Origin: Sepioteuthis lessoniana | Lineage: Eukaryota; Mollusca; Cephalopoda; Myopsida; Loliginidae | Assembly: GCA_963585895.1 (NCBI GenBank) | Contig: OY757921.1 | Location: 88,025,574-88,089,573, forward strand | Reading direction: 5' to 3' | Length of the DNA stretch: 64,000 nt | Shown here: in pieces, positions 43,822-53,712 of the stretch | How positions within the stretch are numbered: position 1 is the first letter of the stretch | How the letters are laid out: every line of letters begins with the position of its first letter | Translations under genes and position numbers: made by a program | Notes under the pieces: generated by a model | Told to the model about the DNA's origin: nothing | Databases searched by the model: none | What the model saw: the letters and a program-made list of their open reading frames with translations, nothing else

Positions 43822-44300
43822 GGTAGTGTAATGGTTAGTAAGCAAGACTAGAAAACCTACAGGAATGAGTGGGTGTCTTATTGGAAGCTCCATTCAAATG
43901 TCCCTGTACCACATCAAAACAAAAAGCTTAGTAAATTATCATATATTGTATCCTAACAGGTACTACCACTCAGGGTCAATGTAGACCAAGGATTAATGGC
44001 AATGAAGGAGTACTCCACACTCCTAAGATCTCAAGGTCTTACTGACACACAGTGGTATAACATGTTAGTGTCGTTGGAAGCCCCATTCATATGGCCTTGT
44101 GCCATATTCATGCAAAAAGCTTAATAAATTAAAGTAGACGGGACCCTAACAGGTACTACCACTCAGGGTAAAAGTAGACCAGGGTGTACTATTACAATGA
44201 AGGGGTACTCCACACTCCAAATCTCCAGAATTGGAGCCTCACCATAAATGTAGTTTACTGTAATATCTAGGGTACGCCTTTCTGATATACAGTCAGTATA
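43822..44300. repeat. tandem composite of SINE-G and antisense D
   Basis: Two units of about 235 bp. Unit 1 is a plus-strand SINE-G (43822-43930) joined to a minus-strand D piece (43935-44045). Unit 2 is SINE-G (44046-44127) joined to D (44135-44300). Both units have the same junction, AAAAGCTTARTAAATTA then CCTAACAGGTACTACCACTC. One insertion of SINE-G into D and a later tandem duplication explain this. Confidence 0.65.
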
Positions 44301-44745
44301 TTCTAAGCTTCATTGGTAGAGTAATTAGGTTTACTTTTGTTAAAATTCTGCAATCCTCCATCGGTCCTTGAGAGTTTTCAGAGTCATTTTAAGAATTCTT
44401 GTGATTAAAGGCACGATCTATACAGTTTTACATCAGTTTATTGTTTTATTTGGTGTCTGGCCATTTGTTCGAGATATTCTCAATCAATTCTTGTCAAACG
44501 GTACGGTTAGTGTCGAGGTAAGAGTGACGCTTTTTTGCCAGGCCACTTAACTAAATGTTAGACCATTTTTAGTAGTGTATTTCAATGTCAGTTTTCTATA
44601 GATGTTCTTCGACTTTCTATGTATCATTGTTTAAAAGTCTTTGCAAAAATTTAACTACATTCGAATTTAATGGAATAATCTATCCGTCAGATGTTCTCAC
44701 TTTTAGCAGAATTAGTTGCATATTGACCACTCACACCTAAGGTGG

Positions 44746-44985
44746 GGTGTCCTCGTGGTGTAATGGTTTAAAGTGATGGACTGCAGAATCGCAGTACGCG
44801 AGTTCGTACTCCATTCCCGCTATTACGTTCACTTTCGGGCAAATACCCTTGGGAAAAGTATGAACCCCCTAATCCTCCAGCTATAGGTTAAATAGTACCA
44901 CTACTGTTCTTCTTAAAAAATGGCTTTGGCATTAAATAACCTACAAAGATTGATATGCCATTAAACAAAGAAACCAAGAAACCAA
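44746..44985 (+). mobile_element. SINE-A, full length
   Basis: Best SINE-A copy: GTCCTCGTGGTGTAATGGTTT (A-box), GCGAGTTCGTACTCC (B-box), TTACGTTCACTTTCGGGC, GTATGAACCCCCTAATCC. The tail is TTTGGCATTAAATAACCTAC to TGATATGCCATTAAACAAAG. The tail is the part shared with element D. Expected to be transcribed by RNA polymerase III. Confidence 0.88.
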
Positions 44986-45013
44986 ACCTAACACCCGAGG
45001 TAGAATATACTGT

Positions 45014-45123
45014 ATTTTGAAAATATACCTTGAAACTTTTATAGATCAGCCTTTAAAATTCTGCCTCTAAGGAGAGATTTTCAAAGGCTGACCTATAAAA
45101 GTTTCAAGGTATATTTTCAAAAT
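45014..45123. repeat. foldback, ~41-bp arms
   Basis: Left arm 45014-45054 (ATTTTGAAAATATACC to GATCAGCCTTT) and right arm 45083-45123 are reverse complements with a single difference. The spacer is 28 bp. It is not part of any family seen elsewhere in the window. Confidence 0.85.
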
Positions 45124-45177
45124 CCTGCATTGTCAGAAATTGTTAGATGACATTTTGACTACTGCCTTTGATGCTTT

Positions 45178-45227
<50 letters not shown>

Positions 45228-45300
45228 AGTGGAGGAGATCATGGTGTGCACTGCTGATGAGATCTAATAAGGTCGAAACAGCTGTTCAGTGCTCCGTAGG
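45228..45300 (+). ncRNA. hammerhead ribozyme (type I, short stem III)
   Basis: All conserved parts are present in order. Stem I 5' strand is GCACTG (45248-45253); core CTGATGA (45254-45260); stem II GATCT-AATA-AGGTC (45261-45274); GAAA (45275-45278); minimal stem III CAGCTG (45279-45284); TT (45285-45286); stem I 3' strand CAGTGC (45287-45292). The predicted cleavage triplet is GTT. Outer GGA/TCC bases can extend stem I across an internal loop. Such short-stem-III hammerheads are known from Penelope-like retroelements and retrozymes. No reverse transcriptase is visible nearby, and (TA)n tracts flank it at 45180-45225 and 45378-45443. Confidence 0.75.
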
Positions 45301-45391
45301 TCGCATGTAGGTGTTTGCAGGATTTTATTGTCATGGTAATGTCTAACATAATATATCAATTCCTCTATTCAAAATTATATATATATATATA

Positions 45392-45447
<56 letters not shown>

Positions 45448-45454
45448 TCGAGTA

Positions 45455-45805
45455 TATCGCGTGTCTAGCCAAAATGAAGCCTTGTGATACAACGAAACAG
45501 TCTGTCTATAGATAACAATATATGCTCCCTCACTCCAGGGGTTAAGCTCTCTAGCGAAAGAATTAACGGTTACTACTCGCGTTATGAAAAGCTCTTCGTA
45601 TGAATTGAGCTCCCGGGAGTCGTTAAGCGTATATATGTAAACAAAACAAAAAGTGATACGTATGCGTTTAAAATCTCTTCGCTAACGCTGAGTTTCCACG
45701 TAACTGTGTAGAATCTCCGGCTTACGTAAAAGTCGGCCCGGTTTCAATCCCAGCTAGCCACACTGAAGAGTTGTGATGCAACAAAACAGTCTGTGCATGA
45801 CAATA
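45455..45805 (+). mobile_element. two copies of a short SINE-like domain
   Basis: Homologous phrases lie at 45463-45515 (TCTAGCCAAAATGAAGCC, TTGTGATACAACGAAACAG) and 45752-45805 (GCTAGCCACACTGAAGAG, TTGTGATGCAACAAAACAG). The second is preceded by GGTTTCAATCCC, a possible B-box. Both end in TA-rich tails. Combined, they give a CTGAAGA / GTTG-CAAC stem / GAAAC pattern, again hammerhead-like but imperfect in each copy. Confidence 0.45.
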
Positions 45806-45984
45806 CCTATATATACATATATATATATATACTATATATATATAGAGAGAGAGAGAGAGAGGCTTTTGTGCTAGATGTGATATCACTCGAAACCACTTCG
45901 AACTTCAGTTACGTTGTAGCGTTAACTTTCGCACAAATAAATTCGCCCGCCACCCCTAATTTCGTCAGCTTTGAGTTAAAAAAC

Positions 45985-46108
45985 ACTACAACTACTTTTC
46001 TTCTTCAAGATAGCGTTGACATTAAATAAACCATGAATGTTGATGTATCATTAAACAAAGAAACCAAACCATACACGCACTCACACAAACACACACACAC
46101 GCACATAT

Positions 46109-46172
<64 letters not shown>
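45985..46172. repeat. SINE-A tail, then (CA)n and (TA)n tracts
   Basis: A plus-strand SINE-A tail (GACATTAAATAAACCATG to AACAAAGAAACCAAACC) at 45985-46065, followed by (CA)n to 46128 and (TA)n to 46172, which serves as target for mariner M3. Confidence 0.75.
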
Positions 46173-46174
<2 letters not shown>

Positions 46175-46999
46175 CGAGGATCATTAAATAAGTTTCCAGA
46201 CTTTTTTCGTTTAGGCACCTTTATTGATAGTACACACATGAAAATCTAGTCCCCTTCGAAGTAATCTCCTCCGGATGCAATGTACTTGTTGTACCGTTCC
46301 AACAACGTCTGGAAGGCCCCATAGAAGTCCGCTTGTGTGAGCGTGTCAATGACCTTCGTCACAGCCTCTTTCATCTCCTCAATTCTCTCATAACGACAGC
46401 CTGTGAGCTTAGGGAATAAGCAAAAGTCACAGGGAGCAAGGTCTGAACTATAGGGAGTCCTGCTGGAAATGCCACTGACCCGATTTGAAGAGTACTGGCC
46501 TCTCTCCACGGAATCTCATCCTGAACTCCCTTAAAACCTCAGCATAGTAACCGTAACCCTTTGGCCAATCAATTTTGGTGTATTGACTTCCATACTCCTC
46601 CCACAACTCTTATCATCCCTCACACACTCCCCGCCTTCCTTGACTGTCTTATGCCACTCAAAAACTGATGCTCGCTTCATGCAAGATGCTCCAAAAGCAG
46701 TCTGAAGCATTCCATACATTTCTGTGGTAGTTTTTCCAAGTTTAAAACATAATTGCATATCGTTCTTCTAAAGTGTCCCCACGTCTAGACTTTATTTTTG
46801 AAATTCACCAGCTGTGACAATCAGGCTGTAGTAGGGCGTATTCCAATTTCTGCTGTAGCTGTTCATTTGAACTTGAAATCATAAAAATTGGTCTGTCATC
46901 TCAAAAGGTGTATAGCAATAACATAGTGAACTGTCAAGAGTCTACGATAATTTGAAATGCCTGTACAAAAAAGTCTGAAAACCTATTGAATTCACCACG
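46175..46999 (-). mobile_element. mariner M3, internally deleted
   Basis: Starts CGAGGATCATTAAATAAG inside (TA)n and ends CAATTCACC-ACG type sequence next to TA. The C-terminal part (46246-46509) reads TPYSSDLAPCDFCLFPKLTGC; the Pro of the usual SPD is a Ser. The N-terminal part (46531-46758) reads FELGKTTTEMYGMLQTAFG-like text, EWHKTVKEGGECVRDD, and GQRVTVTMLRF. The QDN region with the second Asp is also lost, so this copy is shorter than M1 and M2. Confidence 0.88.
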
Positions 47000-47091
47000 T
47001 ATAATGTAACTGGAAGAAAACTCAACCACGGGTGCCATAATAAATTTATTTCGACGAAGAATATTATTTTCGCTTCTTTAGATGAAGTACT

Positions 47092-47544
47092 TCCAGTGGG
47101 CTAGGGCAGTAGAATACATTGATTGCATCCCTGTAGATGGTCAAGACCCCCTTCAGCAAGTGTCCTGATATGACATTAAATAATCTAATAGTGAGGTTCC
47201 AGTATGCTGGAGCTTTGAGGGACGCGGACGACCACTTCATTGCTATCGCTCCCAGGTCAACTCTGACCCGAAGTGGCAGCACTAAATAGAGTCCTATCGA
47301 TGGGTCAAAAAGAACTAAACTGCGAACCCAGGATAAACTGAATTGTTTAAAATAGAAATGTTTTACATTAAACTGAGTACTTATCACAAACTGAATTGTT
47401 TGAAATGGATCTGTTTTTTTTTTCAATAAAACTGTGTACTTATGCTAAACAGAATTGTTTGAAATAGAACTGTTTTGACATTTAACTGTTTGTGAACAAA
47501 AAATGTCATCATGCTTAAAAGAATTGTTTGAAATAGAACTGTTT

Positions 47545-47601
<57 letters not shown>

Positions 47602-47602
47602 C

Positions 47603-47699
<97 letters not shown>

Positions 47700-47895
47700 A
47701 ATTGAATTGGCATTAAATAGCCTGTATTTTTTCATTGAATATAGATGTATAATGAGGGTTTGGCATTAAATAACCTACATTGGTTGATATGCCATCACAC
47801 CAAACCAAATCAATTCCTATTTATTTAATATAGATGAATGAAGAGGGTTTGGCATTAAATAATCAACAATGGTTGATTTAGCATAAAAGGAAACC
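47092..47895 (+). mobile_element. element D with minisatellite and expanded (TA)n
   Basis: Head 47095-47330 (GGGCTAGGGCAGTAGAATAC, TTGCTATCGCTCCCAGG, GTCCTATCGATGGGTC). The repeat array at 47330-47545 has CTGAATTGTTTGAAATAG units. A (TA)n/TACATA tract (47548-47698) follows, then three successive copies of the GGTTTGGCATTAAATAA tail (47700, 47756, 47845). The tail triplication is unusual. The 47896-48482 stretch is unassigned. Confidence 0.8.
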
Positions 47896-48482
47896 AAATC
47901 AAATGAAACCAAACAAATGACATTCACACTTCTTCTGTGAATAAGATGAACAAATACAGTTTACTGTATATTAAAAAAAAAGTCGGTAATTTTCAGGGAA
48001 TAAAGAAAATGAATAAAACAATAAAGACAGAAAGGACATAGAAAATGGGTCTACCATAGTTCGGTTCAACCTAAGATCAGCAGTTATGGGTTCTTTGTAG
48101 CCGGTGGAATGGTAGTACAATTTCGTACAATTTAAGCCCGTAAACCAGATTGTTATCTACTTTTTTTTTCATATTCTTAATCCCACGTGTAAAGTCACGA
48201 AGTAATTTGGACTACTAATACTTTCAGCATTCTAATGTGTTTTTTACTAATAAACTGCTACTACCCTTTTTTTATTTATATCTCATTGGTACAAAAGAAG
48301 ATGGCAGTAGAAATTAGTTTACATTTGCTTTTTTCAATGAAATCAGAAGTGAGGGGTGATCTCAAGCATCACAAACTGTCAGTAGATCCTTCTTTACTGA
48401 CTGCTGCGTCTAGAACTTTTTTGTTTTCCGGAGAGTCAGTGAGTTTCCATTCCATGAACTGTCTGTGTATAAACATAATTAT

Positions 48483-49045
48483 TTCGAGCCACGCAACCGA
48501 GCCTGACTTACTCCTTGACTGACGTACTCCGCAATCATCAGGGGACCGTCTACCAAGGCACTGACTCTCCTCGGAGAGGCTTGGTTTATTGCCCGGCGCC
48601 TTTTTTTTAGGGGAATGCTTACGGGGCCCGAGACATTTGGGGGAGTACTGAGCGTGTCTGGGCCATGGTCCTGCGCCCGGACCCACCATAAAAAACCTTG
48701 TGTCTGTTTGATAGGTCGTGCGGCAACTAAATTGATTATTAAGCTGGTCGAGGCTGCCTAGTGCGGATGCCAAGCATTCGCGTCACGTAGCCGGGACTGA
48801 CTTACTCCTAGTACCTCATAGAACAGTCCCCCTAGGATCTAACCCTCCTCGTAGTGGGTAAGTTTATTGCCCGACGCCTGAGGCACCCCTATTTTAGGGA
48901 AATGCCGACGAGTCCCGTGACATTTTTGGGATTGCTTAGCGTGTCTGGGCTACAGTCCTGCGCGTCGAACCCACCTTAAAAAGGCCTTGAGTCGTACTCG
49001 CCCGTTTGATGGGATGCACGAAAAAATAAGTTTATTAATAAGTCG
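48483..49045. repeat. GC-rich direct repeat, two ~290-bp units
   Basis: Unit 1 (48483-48777) and unit 2 (48778-49045) share CTGACTTACTCC, GTTTATTGCCCG-CGCC, GCGTGTCTGGGC, CCTGCGC and ACCCACC-TAAAA in the same order with many differences. A third start may lie at 49060. The surroundings to 49640 remain GC-rich and include a tRNA-like GGGTTCGAGTCTC at about 49407. No match to the other families. The minus-strand open frame 48369-48773 (134 codons) crosses unit 1 but has no recognisable domain. Confidence 0.6.
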
Positions 49046-49865
49046 ATACTAAGCTGATTAATATTCGGACTTATCTTACTTCGTTTGGCTATATAGTATT
49101 TTGACCTTCCTCTATTCTTTGTAAGTTGTCTTGTTAATTGCTTGTAACTTACTGTACAGGTTTTTCCCTGGCTTTTGTTGGGCCGTCTGGCATTCGTGTC
49201 GGATGTAGTATCGAAATCAATGGCAGATTCGAGGCCGAAAGGCCCCCAGCTTCGGTTGGGTCACCTTCGGGTAGACGAGCTGAAACCTATGTATACCACT
49301 AGACCTTGCTGTCTAGTTCAAGCCATAACCCGGCATATGTGCCCGGATCCAGATTTGGATTCGTGACACTGCACTTAGTGGGTCGATGAGCAGCACAGAC
49401 GAGCAGGGTTCGAGTCTCAGTTCGTGCCCGACCTTCCCCTCCCCTTTATACCTACTTTAATCGGGGTTCGGGCTTTTGACCTTTTGTCAAGTCCTGTCTG
49501 GTGGGAGGCAGCGGCAAATAAATTACTGTACAGGGTTTTTTTATGTATCCGTAAGCACCGGATACTGGTGCTGAATAGATATATTAAGCACTTATTTTTC
49601 TCTGTGTATAATTCACCTCGACAATAGAACAACATGCCTCTCTTTAAACGTCACATATTTCTTGGTAGATTTCTCATGACACCAAGAAGTTCATAAAAGA
49701 CTTGGATCACTTTGTTTATTTTATCAACATTTTGAATAACTTGGAAACAAATATTCTTGCTGGATTCAAATAATTTTGGCTAAAGACCAGTTCCAGATAA
49801 TGCATAGTTTACACTAATGGGAAAAATTCTGCAAACAAATATATTTTGCTTCTTTTTTTTTTATA

Positions 49866-50075
49866 TTGGGTTGAGTATTTGTCAATGGCCCGGGATACCT
49901 GGGTTCAGTCCCAGGTCGCGTCATACCAAAGACTTAAAAAATGGTACTTGATACCTCCTTGCTTAACACTCAGCATTATAAGGTACTCTCAAGAGAAGAT
50001 AATAGTGCCCTCCCCTACATCTCGATGTAGTAGCTATTGAAAAGGTCACCCTCGACTACAATCGACAAATTTACT
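49866..50075 (+). mobile_element. SINE-C copy
   Basis: TTTGTCAATGGCCCGGGATAC with the B-box hairpin GGTTCAGTCCC, CTTGCTTAACACTCAGC, hairpin CTACATC-TC-GATGTAG and 3' end ACTACAATCGACAAATTTAC. The CTACATC/GATGTAG pair differs in sequence from CTACACC/GGTGTAG in other copies but remains paired. Confidence 0.78.
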
Positions 50076-50093
50076 GACTATATTTATTGAGAT

Positions 50094-50166
50094 TCAGAGT
50101 GAATTTTGGAGACTTATAAACTTAATGTAAACATTAAGTTTATAAGTCCCAAAATTTTCTCTGAAT
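50094..50166. repeat. foldback at the 5' edge of SINE-I
   Basis: TTCAGAGTGAATTTTGGAG then ACTTATAAACTTAAT (50094-50128), a short loop, and the reverse complement to 50166. The right arm is the normal 5' end of SINE-I (compare 23540-23575), so the left arm is an inverted duplication of it. Confidence 0.7.
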
Positions 50167-50545
50167 TGTCCAGCAGGACATATAGCGTAACCGTTGTAGG
50201 CGTAGGTTCCCTAGGCTTCTTAGGAGACAATCATCTGTAGGTTACAGGTTCAATCCTGACTGCAGATGAGTAACAATACAGGAAAACTTAACACTTGTAC
50301 CCGGTTATGGCTAACGGAATCAGAACAGGTGACCACCGAGCGTTTAATAAAGGACGTAGTTCGAAGTTCCGTGAAGGTTCCCGAGTTCGACAAACACCTG
50401 AAGAAGACCGGGGGACATATCGGCCGAAACATTATGGAAATAACAATAAAGATGGAGACAATAGTCCGAAAACCCTTAATGATAAAAATCACCCAGCTTC
50501 GTCTCAGAAATTTAGACAACTAATGTTCAATTTATTTAAATTATC
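50128..50545 (+). mobile_element. SINE-I copy
   Basis: Head AGCGTAACCGTTGTAGGCG (A-box side), a long variable region, and B-box GGTTCAATCCTG (about 50245). The body is AACAATACAGGAAAACTTAAC, then ACACCTGAAGAAGACC and CGGCCGAAAC. Homologous along its length to 23270-23580. The long head suggests a Leu- or Ser-type tRNA origin (inference). Confidence 0.65.
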
Positions 50546-50860
50546 ATCAAATTTGTAATTACCTTTATTTTCAACGATTTCCCAACGGGAAGACCAACTT
50601 TTGGTTCCATGTATAAAGTAATCAATGAAGAATTGTTCCCGAAAAAAAAAACGGTTGTAAGATCGTTTTCAATTTTTTTATTTGTGAATGTTCTGCCACT
50701 TCTGAAATTTTCTTGTGATCGAAACAAATGAAAATCTGTCGGCGATAAATCTGGTGAGGCCGGAGGATGACGAAGAACCTCCTATCCTAATGCTCGTGCC
50801 TTTTCTTGGGTTTGTTGAGCTGAAATCGTTAAAACTGAAGGTGATTATATTTCCGATGAT
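50546..50860 (-). mobile_element. mariner C-terminal fragment, other lineage
   Basis: Minus-strand translation: AQQTQEKARALG, then EVLRHPPASPDLSPTDFHLFR, SQENFRSGRTF, FGNNSSLITLYMEP. SPD and T-D-F-H mark the third catalytic Asp of a DD34D mariner. The N-terminal two thirds and the ends are not found. Different from the M1 family (SPDLAPCD). Confidence 0.7.
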
Positions 50861-50969
50861 AATTTTTTAATAAATTTCATTTAGATTTATCTAGATTCAC
50901 TCTGGTAAAACTTAATTACTTGTCTAACACCTTCAGAATTATAATTATTAAAGCGTGCCTACATCACGG

Positions 50970-51003
<34 letters not shown>

Positions 51004-51007
51004 TCCT

Positions 51008-51275
51008 ATCGGCCATCGCACTTAACTGGCTCATTGACCAAGTAGGTAGAGTGTTCGATAATGATCCGGGAGTCCTGGGTTCAGTCCCAAGTCGCGTCAT
51101 ATCAAAGACTTTAAAAATTGTACCTGAAACCTCCTTGCTTAGCACTCAGCAATATAATGTTTGTATCGAGGGTAAAGTGGAGCAATCCAGGGAAATGAGT
51201 AGCACCCGGTGTAGTAGCAATTGAAAAGGGAGCCTTCAGGTCGTCCTCGACTACGGTCACCAACTTTACTTATCA
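51008..51275 (+). mobile_element. SINE-C, full length
   Basis: Preceded by a (CT)n tract (50974-51000). Full tRNA head: TTGACCAAGTAGGTAGAGTG (A-box), ATCCGGGAG, and B-box hairpin GGGTTCAGTCCC. The body is CTTAGCACTCAGCAATAT, and the 3' end is CGACTACGGTCACCAAC then TTTACTT. The most complete plus-strand copy. Its A-box resembles ordinary elongator tRNAs. Confidence 0.85.
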
Positions 51276-51600
51276 ACCCAGAGTTGACGAAAGTAAGTAT
51301 TTGCTGGTCGGCCAACATTGGTGAGTCCGTGGGTAAGGTTTCTGAGGATAACGTCACTTATGAGATTTTGAATGCTTCTCTTGCAGAGCATATCTTGTAT
51401 TGCTGTTCTTACTTGGATGATTTGTGAGATGGGAGGTAAGCTGCCATATCGTTGCAGTTTTGTAGGGTATTTCTTTTTTGTCGGGTGCTGCTTCTCGGAT
51501 TCGTTCAAAACAGCACGCAGCATACTTTTGTAGTTCTCATCTAGTTTTTTTTCCAGTTTTCTTATTGGTGCTACAACAGAGTAGTACTAACACAGCTACA
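51276..51600 (-). mobile_element. RTE LINE variant, 3' region (copy 8)
   Basis: Minus-strand open frame 51266-51523 reads MLRAVLNESEKQHPTKKKYP, YGSLPPISQIIQVR and ISDVILRNLTHGLTNVGRPA. It aligns with the C-terminal region of the other RTE copies but is clearly a different subfamily (GLTNVGRPA against GRAKAGRPA). A (TA)n(GA)n tract follows at 51627-51672. Confidence 0.75.
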
Positions 51601-51621
51601 GTTTGTAAAAATTCAAGAGAA

Positions 51622-51673
<52 letters not shown>

Positions 51674-51699
51674 TATGACAGAAATATTTCTCACATTAT

Positions 51700-52740
51700 A
51701 ACCTGTCACCAAGATTTGGTTTGATCGGGTTTTATGGTGTAATATAATGACTGAGGGATTTCGTTTTATATATCTTGCCTTTGGGTTTAGTTAGGCTGAG
51801 AACCTTTCGGCTCAGCACATGGGTTAGTTAGGTGCAAACTTGAGCACAGGTGTTGACGCGCGCGGGGAGGATGTGTCGTTCACAGATATCAAAATAAAAA
51901 TCCCAAAGAGAGGATATGACCAGGGATGTGAATGACGTCATGCACCGGAAACGTGCGCAGAGGATTTTGGGAGGTTTGAAAAAGTCACTAGTTGAGAGCT
52001 AGACACCGAACGAGAAGGGTCGACTTTTGGGGCTCGCAGAGGCCAGACGAATTTGCGCGCTACGGGCGCTGCGCGAGATGTGTGGGGTGCAGATGGAAAA
52101 GTCATCAGAGAAAGATTGTGCATCTCTCTTCCTTATGTCTAAACCTTTAACTCAAAGGTAATAAAAGGTTTCGTACCTGAACTAAGAAGTCGTTACGTGT
52201 TTTTCGTGTTTCTGGATTCCTATGTTCTATGTATATGAGTATGAACATTATATGTACGTTTCACATATCCGTATCATGGGTATGGTACAATGGCGTATTA
52301 AATAGTGTTGGTTATTTAATGGCAAATCCTTTTTATACATATATTTTAAACATATATATGATTTGTAAATACATTTTGTAGATAACTTTCTTAAACGAGC
52401 TGGAACATTTTTTGCACACAGTTAAATGGTTTCAAGTATTGCAATAAAACAGGCATCATTTAACATCAGTCATTTGTTTGCACATAGTTTATTCTATTTG
52501 ACCCATAGATAGGACCCTAACAGGAACCACCACTCTTGGTCTGAGTGGGCCTGGGAGAAATGACAGTGAAGGCGTATTCCACATCCACTAAATCTCCCAG
52601 GCTTCAATCTCGCCATCAGATTGTTTAATACCACATCCGGAGACACTCGTTGGGTTGGGAGGTCTTACCTCTCTGCAAAGATACAATTGGCGTATTCCAC
52701 AGCCCCAGTCGACAAGGCTGCTGTCATTCAGAGATGCAAG
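51700..52740 (-). mobile_element. element D split by a solo LTR
   Basis: The D tail (TTTGATCGGGTTTTATGG, to 51737) continues after the LTR at 52294 (CGTATTAAATAGTGTTGG). AT-rich sequence and the full head follow (GACCCATAGATAGGACCC, GGAGGTCTTACCTCTCTGC) to about 52730. The 52741-53145 stretch is unassigned. Confidence 0.85.
51738..52289 (+). mobile_element. solo LTR, family E, nested in D tail
   Basis: 552 bp from TGTAATATAATG to GGTATGGTACA with a perfect 4-bp duplication ATGG (51734-51737 and 52290-52293). Exactly as long as the copy at 13855-14406 and highly similar, so these two are probably close in age. Only the LTR is present. Confidence 0.85.
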
Positions 52741-53148
52741 CGAAATTAGGTAAATGGTAATGGTAGCTATACTTAGCTAAGACCTTACCCTGCTTTTCTG
52801 ATACAGTCAGTTATAATCATAGCTTTGACCAGTGCACACACCGTGCGTCTGCTTTTGAGAAGTTTTTTTTTTCTTTTTAAGACTGTTGAATTTAATTTCT
52901 ACACAGAGATCTTTTAACGCTCATATTTATTTACGTTGTAACAATGTTGTTCCGGATAGAAAATCGATACTGTTATGGTTGAAAATATCAGACCCAGAAG
53001 TTAATCGATTAGAAGAAACCTAACTAAAAGACTTCGAAGCACTTGAAATCCTGAAAATGTCTATAATCAGTTACTTTGGTCTTTTCATCAACCTCTTGAA
53101 ATATGACCGGTTCATACGAGATTATGTCTGAAAACAAGATTAGACATA

Positions 53149-53638
53149 CATGGTTCATTCAATAGGTTTCCAGACGTTTTTTGTACAGGCATTTTAAATT
53201 GTCGTAGACTCTTGAAAATTCACTATGTTATTGCAATACATCTTATGAAATGACTGATTAATTTTTATGATTTTAGCTTCAAAGAAACAGCTAGAGCAGC
53301 AATTGGAATACACCCTACTGATTGTCACAGCTGGTGAATTTCAAAAATGCAATCTAGACGTGAAGACACTTTAAAAGAATGATATGCAATGAAATTCTGT
53401 TTTAAACTTGAAAAAATACCAGAGAAACGTATGGAATTCTTCAGACTGCTTTTGGACCATATTGCATCCGTTTTTGAGTGGCATAAGAGATTCAAGGAAG
53501 CCAGGGAGTCTGTGAGGGATGATGCAAGTGCATTGCAGCCGGGGGATATTACTTCGAAGGGGACTAGAGTTTCATGTGTGTACTATCAATAAAAGTGCCC
53601 AAACGAAAAAAGTCTGGAAACCTATTTAATGATACTCG
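53149..53638 (+). mobile_element. mariner M5, 490-bp deletion derivative
   Basis: M1-family ends flanked by TA. The N-terminal transposase (ATASVFEWHKRFKEARESVRDD-like, 53389-53530) is fused to the last residues of the gene (CIAAGGYYFEGD region). Almost all of the catalytic domain is gone. This is the smallest copy and already MITE-like. Confidence 0.88.
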
Positions 53639-53712
53639 TAACTTGCCTATATTCTCTTGTACCTCTAAGGTTATAGTTAAGAATATGGGCGATATTTCTG
53701 TCGTACTTTGTA

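Noticed and set aside
48369-48773. 134-codon open frame on the minus strand
   Set aside because: It overlaps the GC-rich direct repeat, shows no recognisable domain, and high GC content alone lengthens open frames. Not called as a gene.
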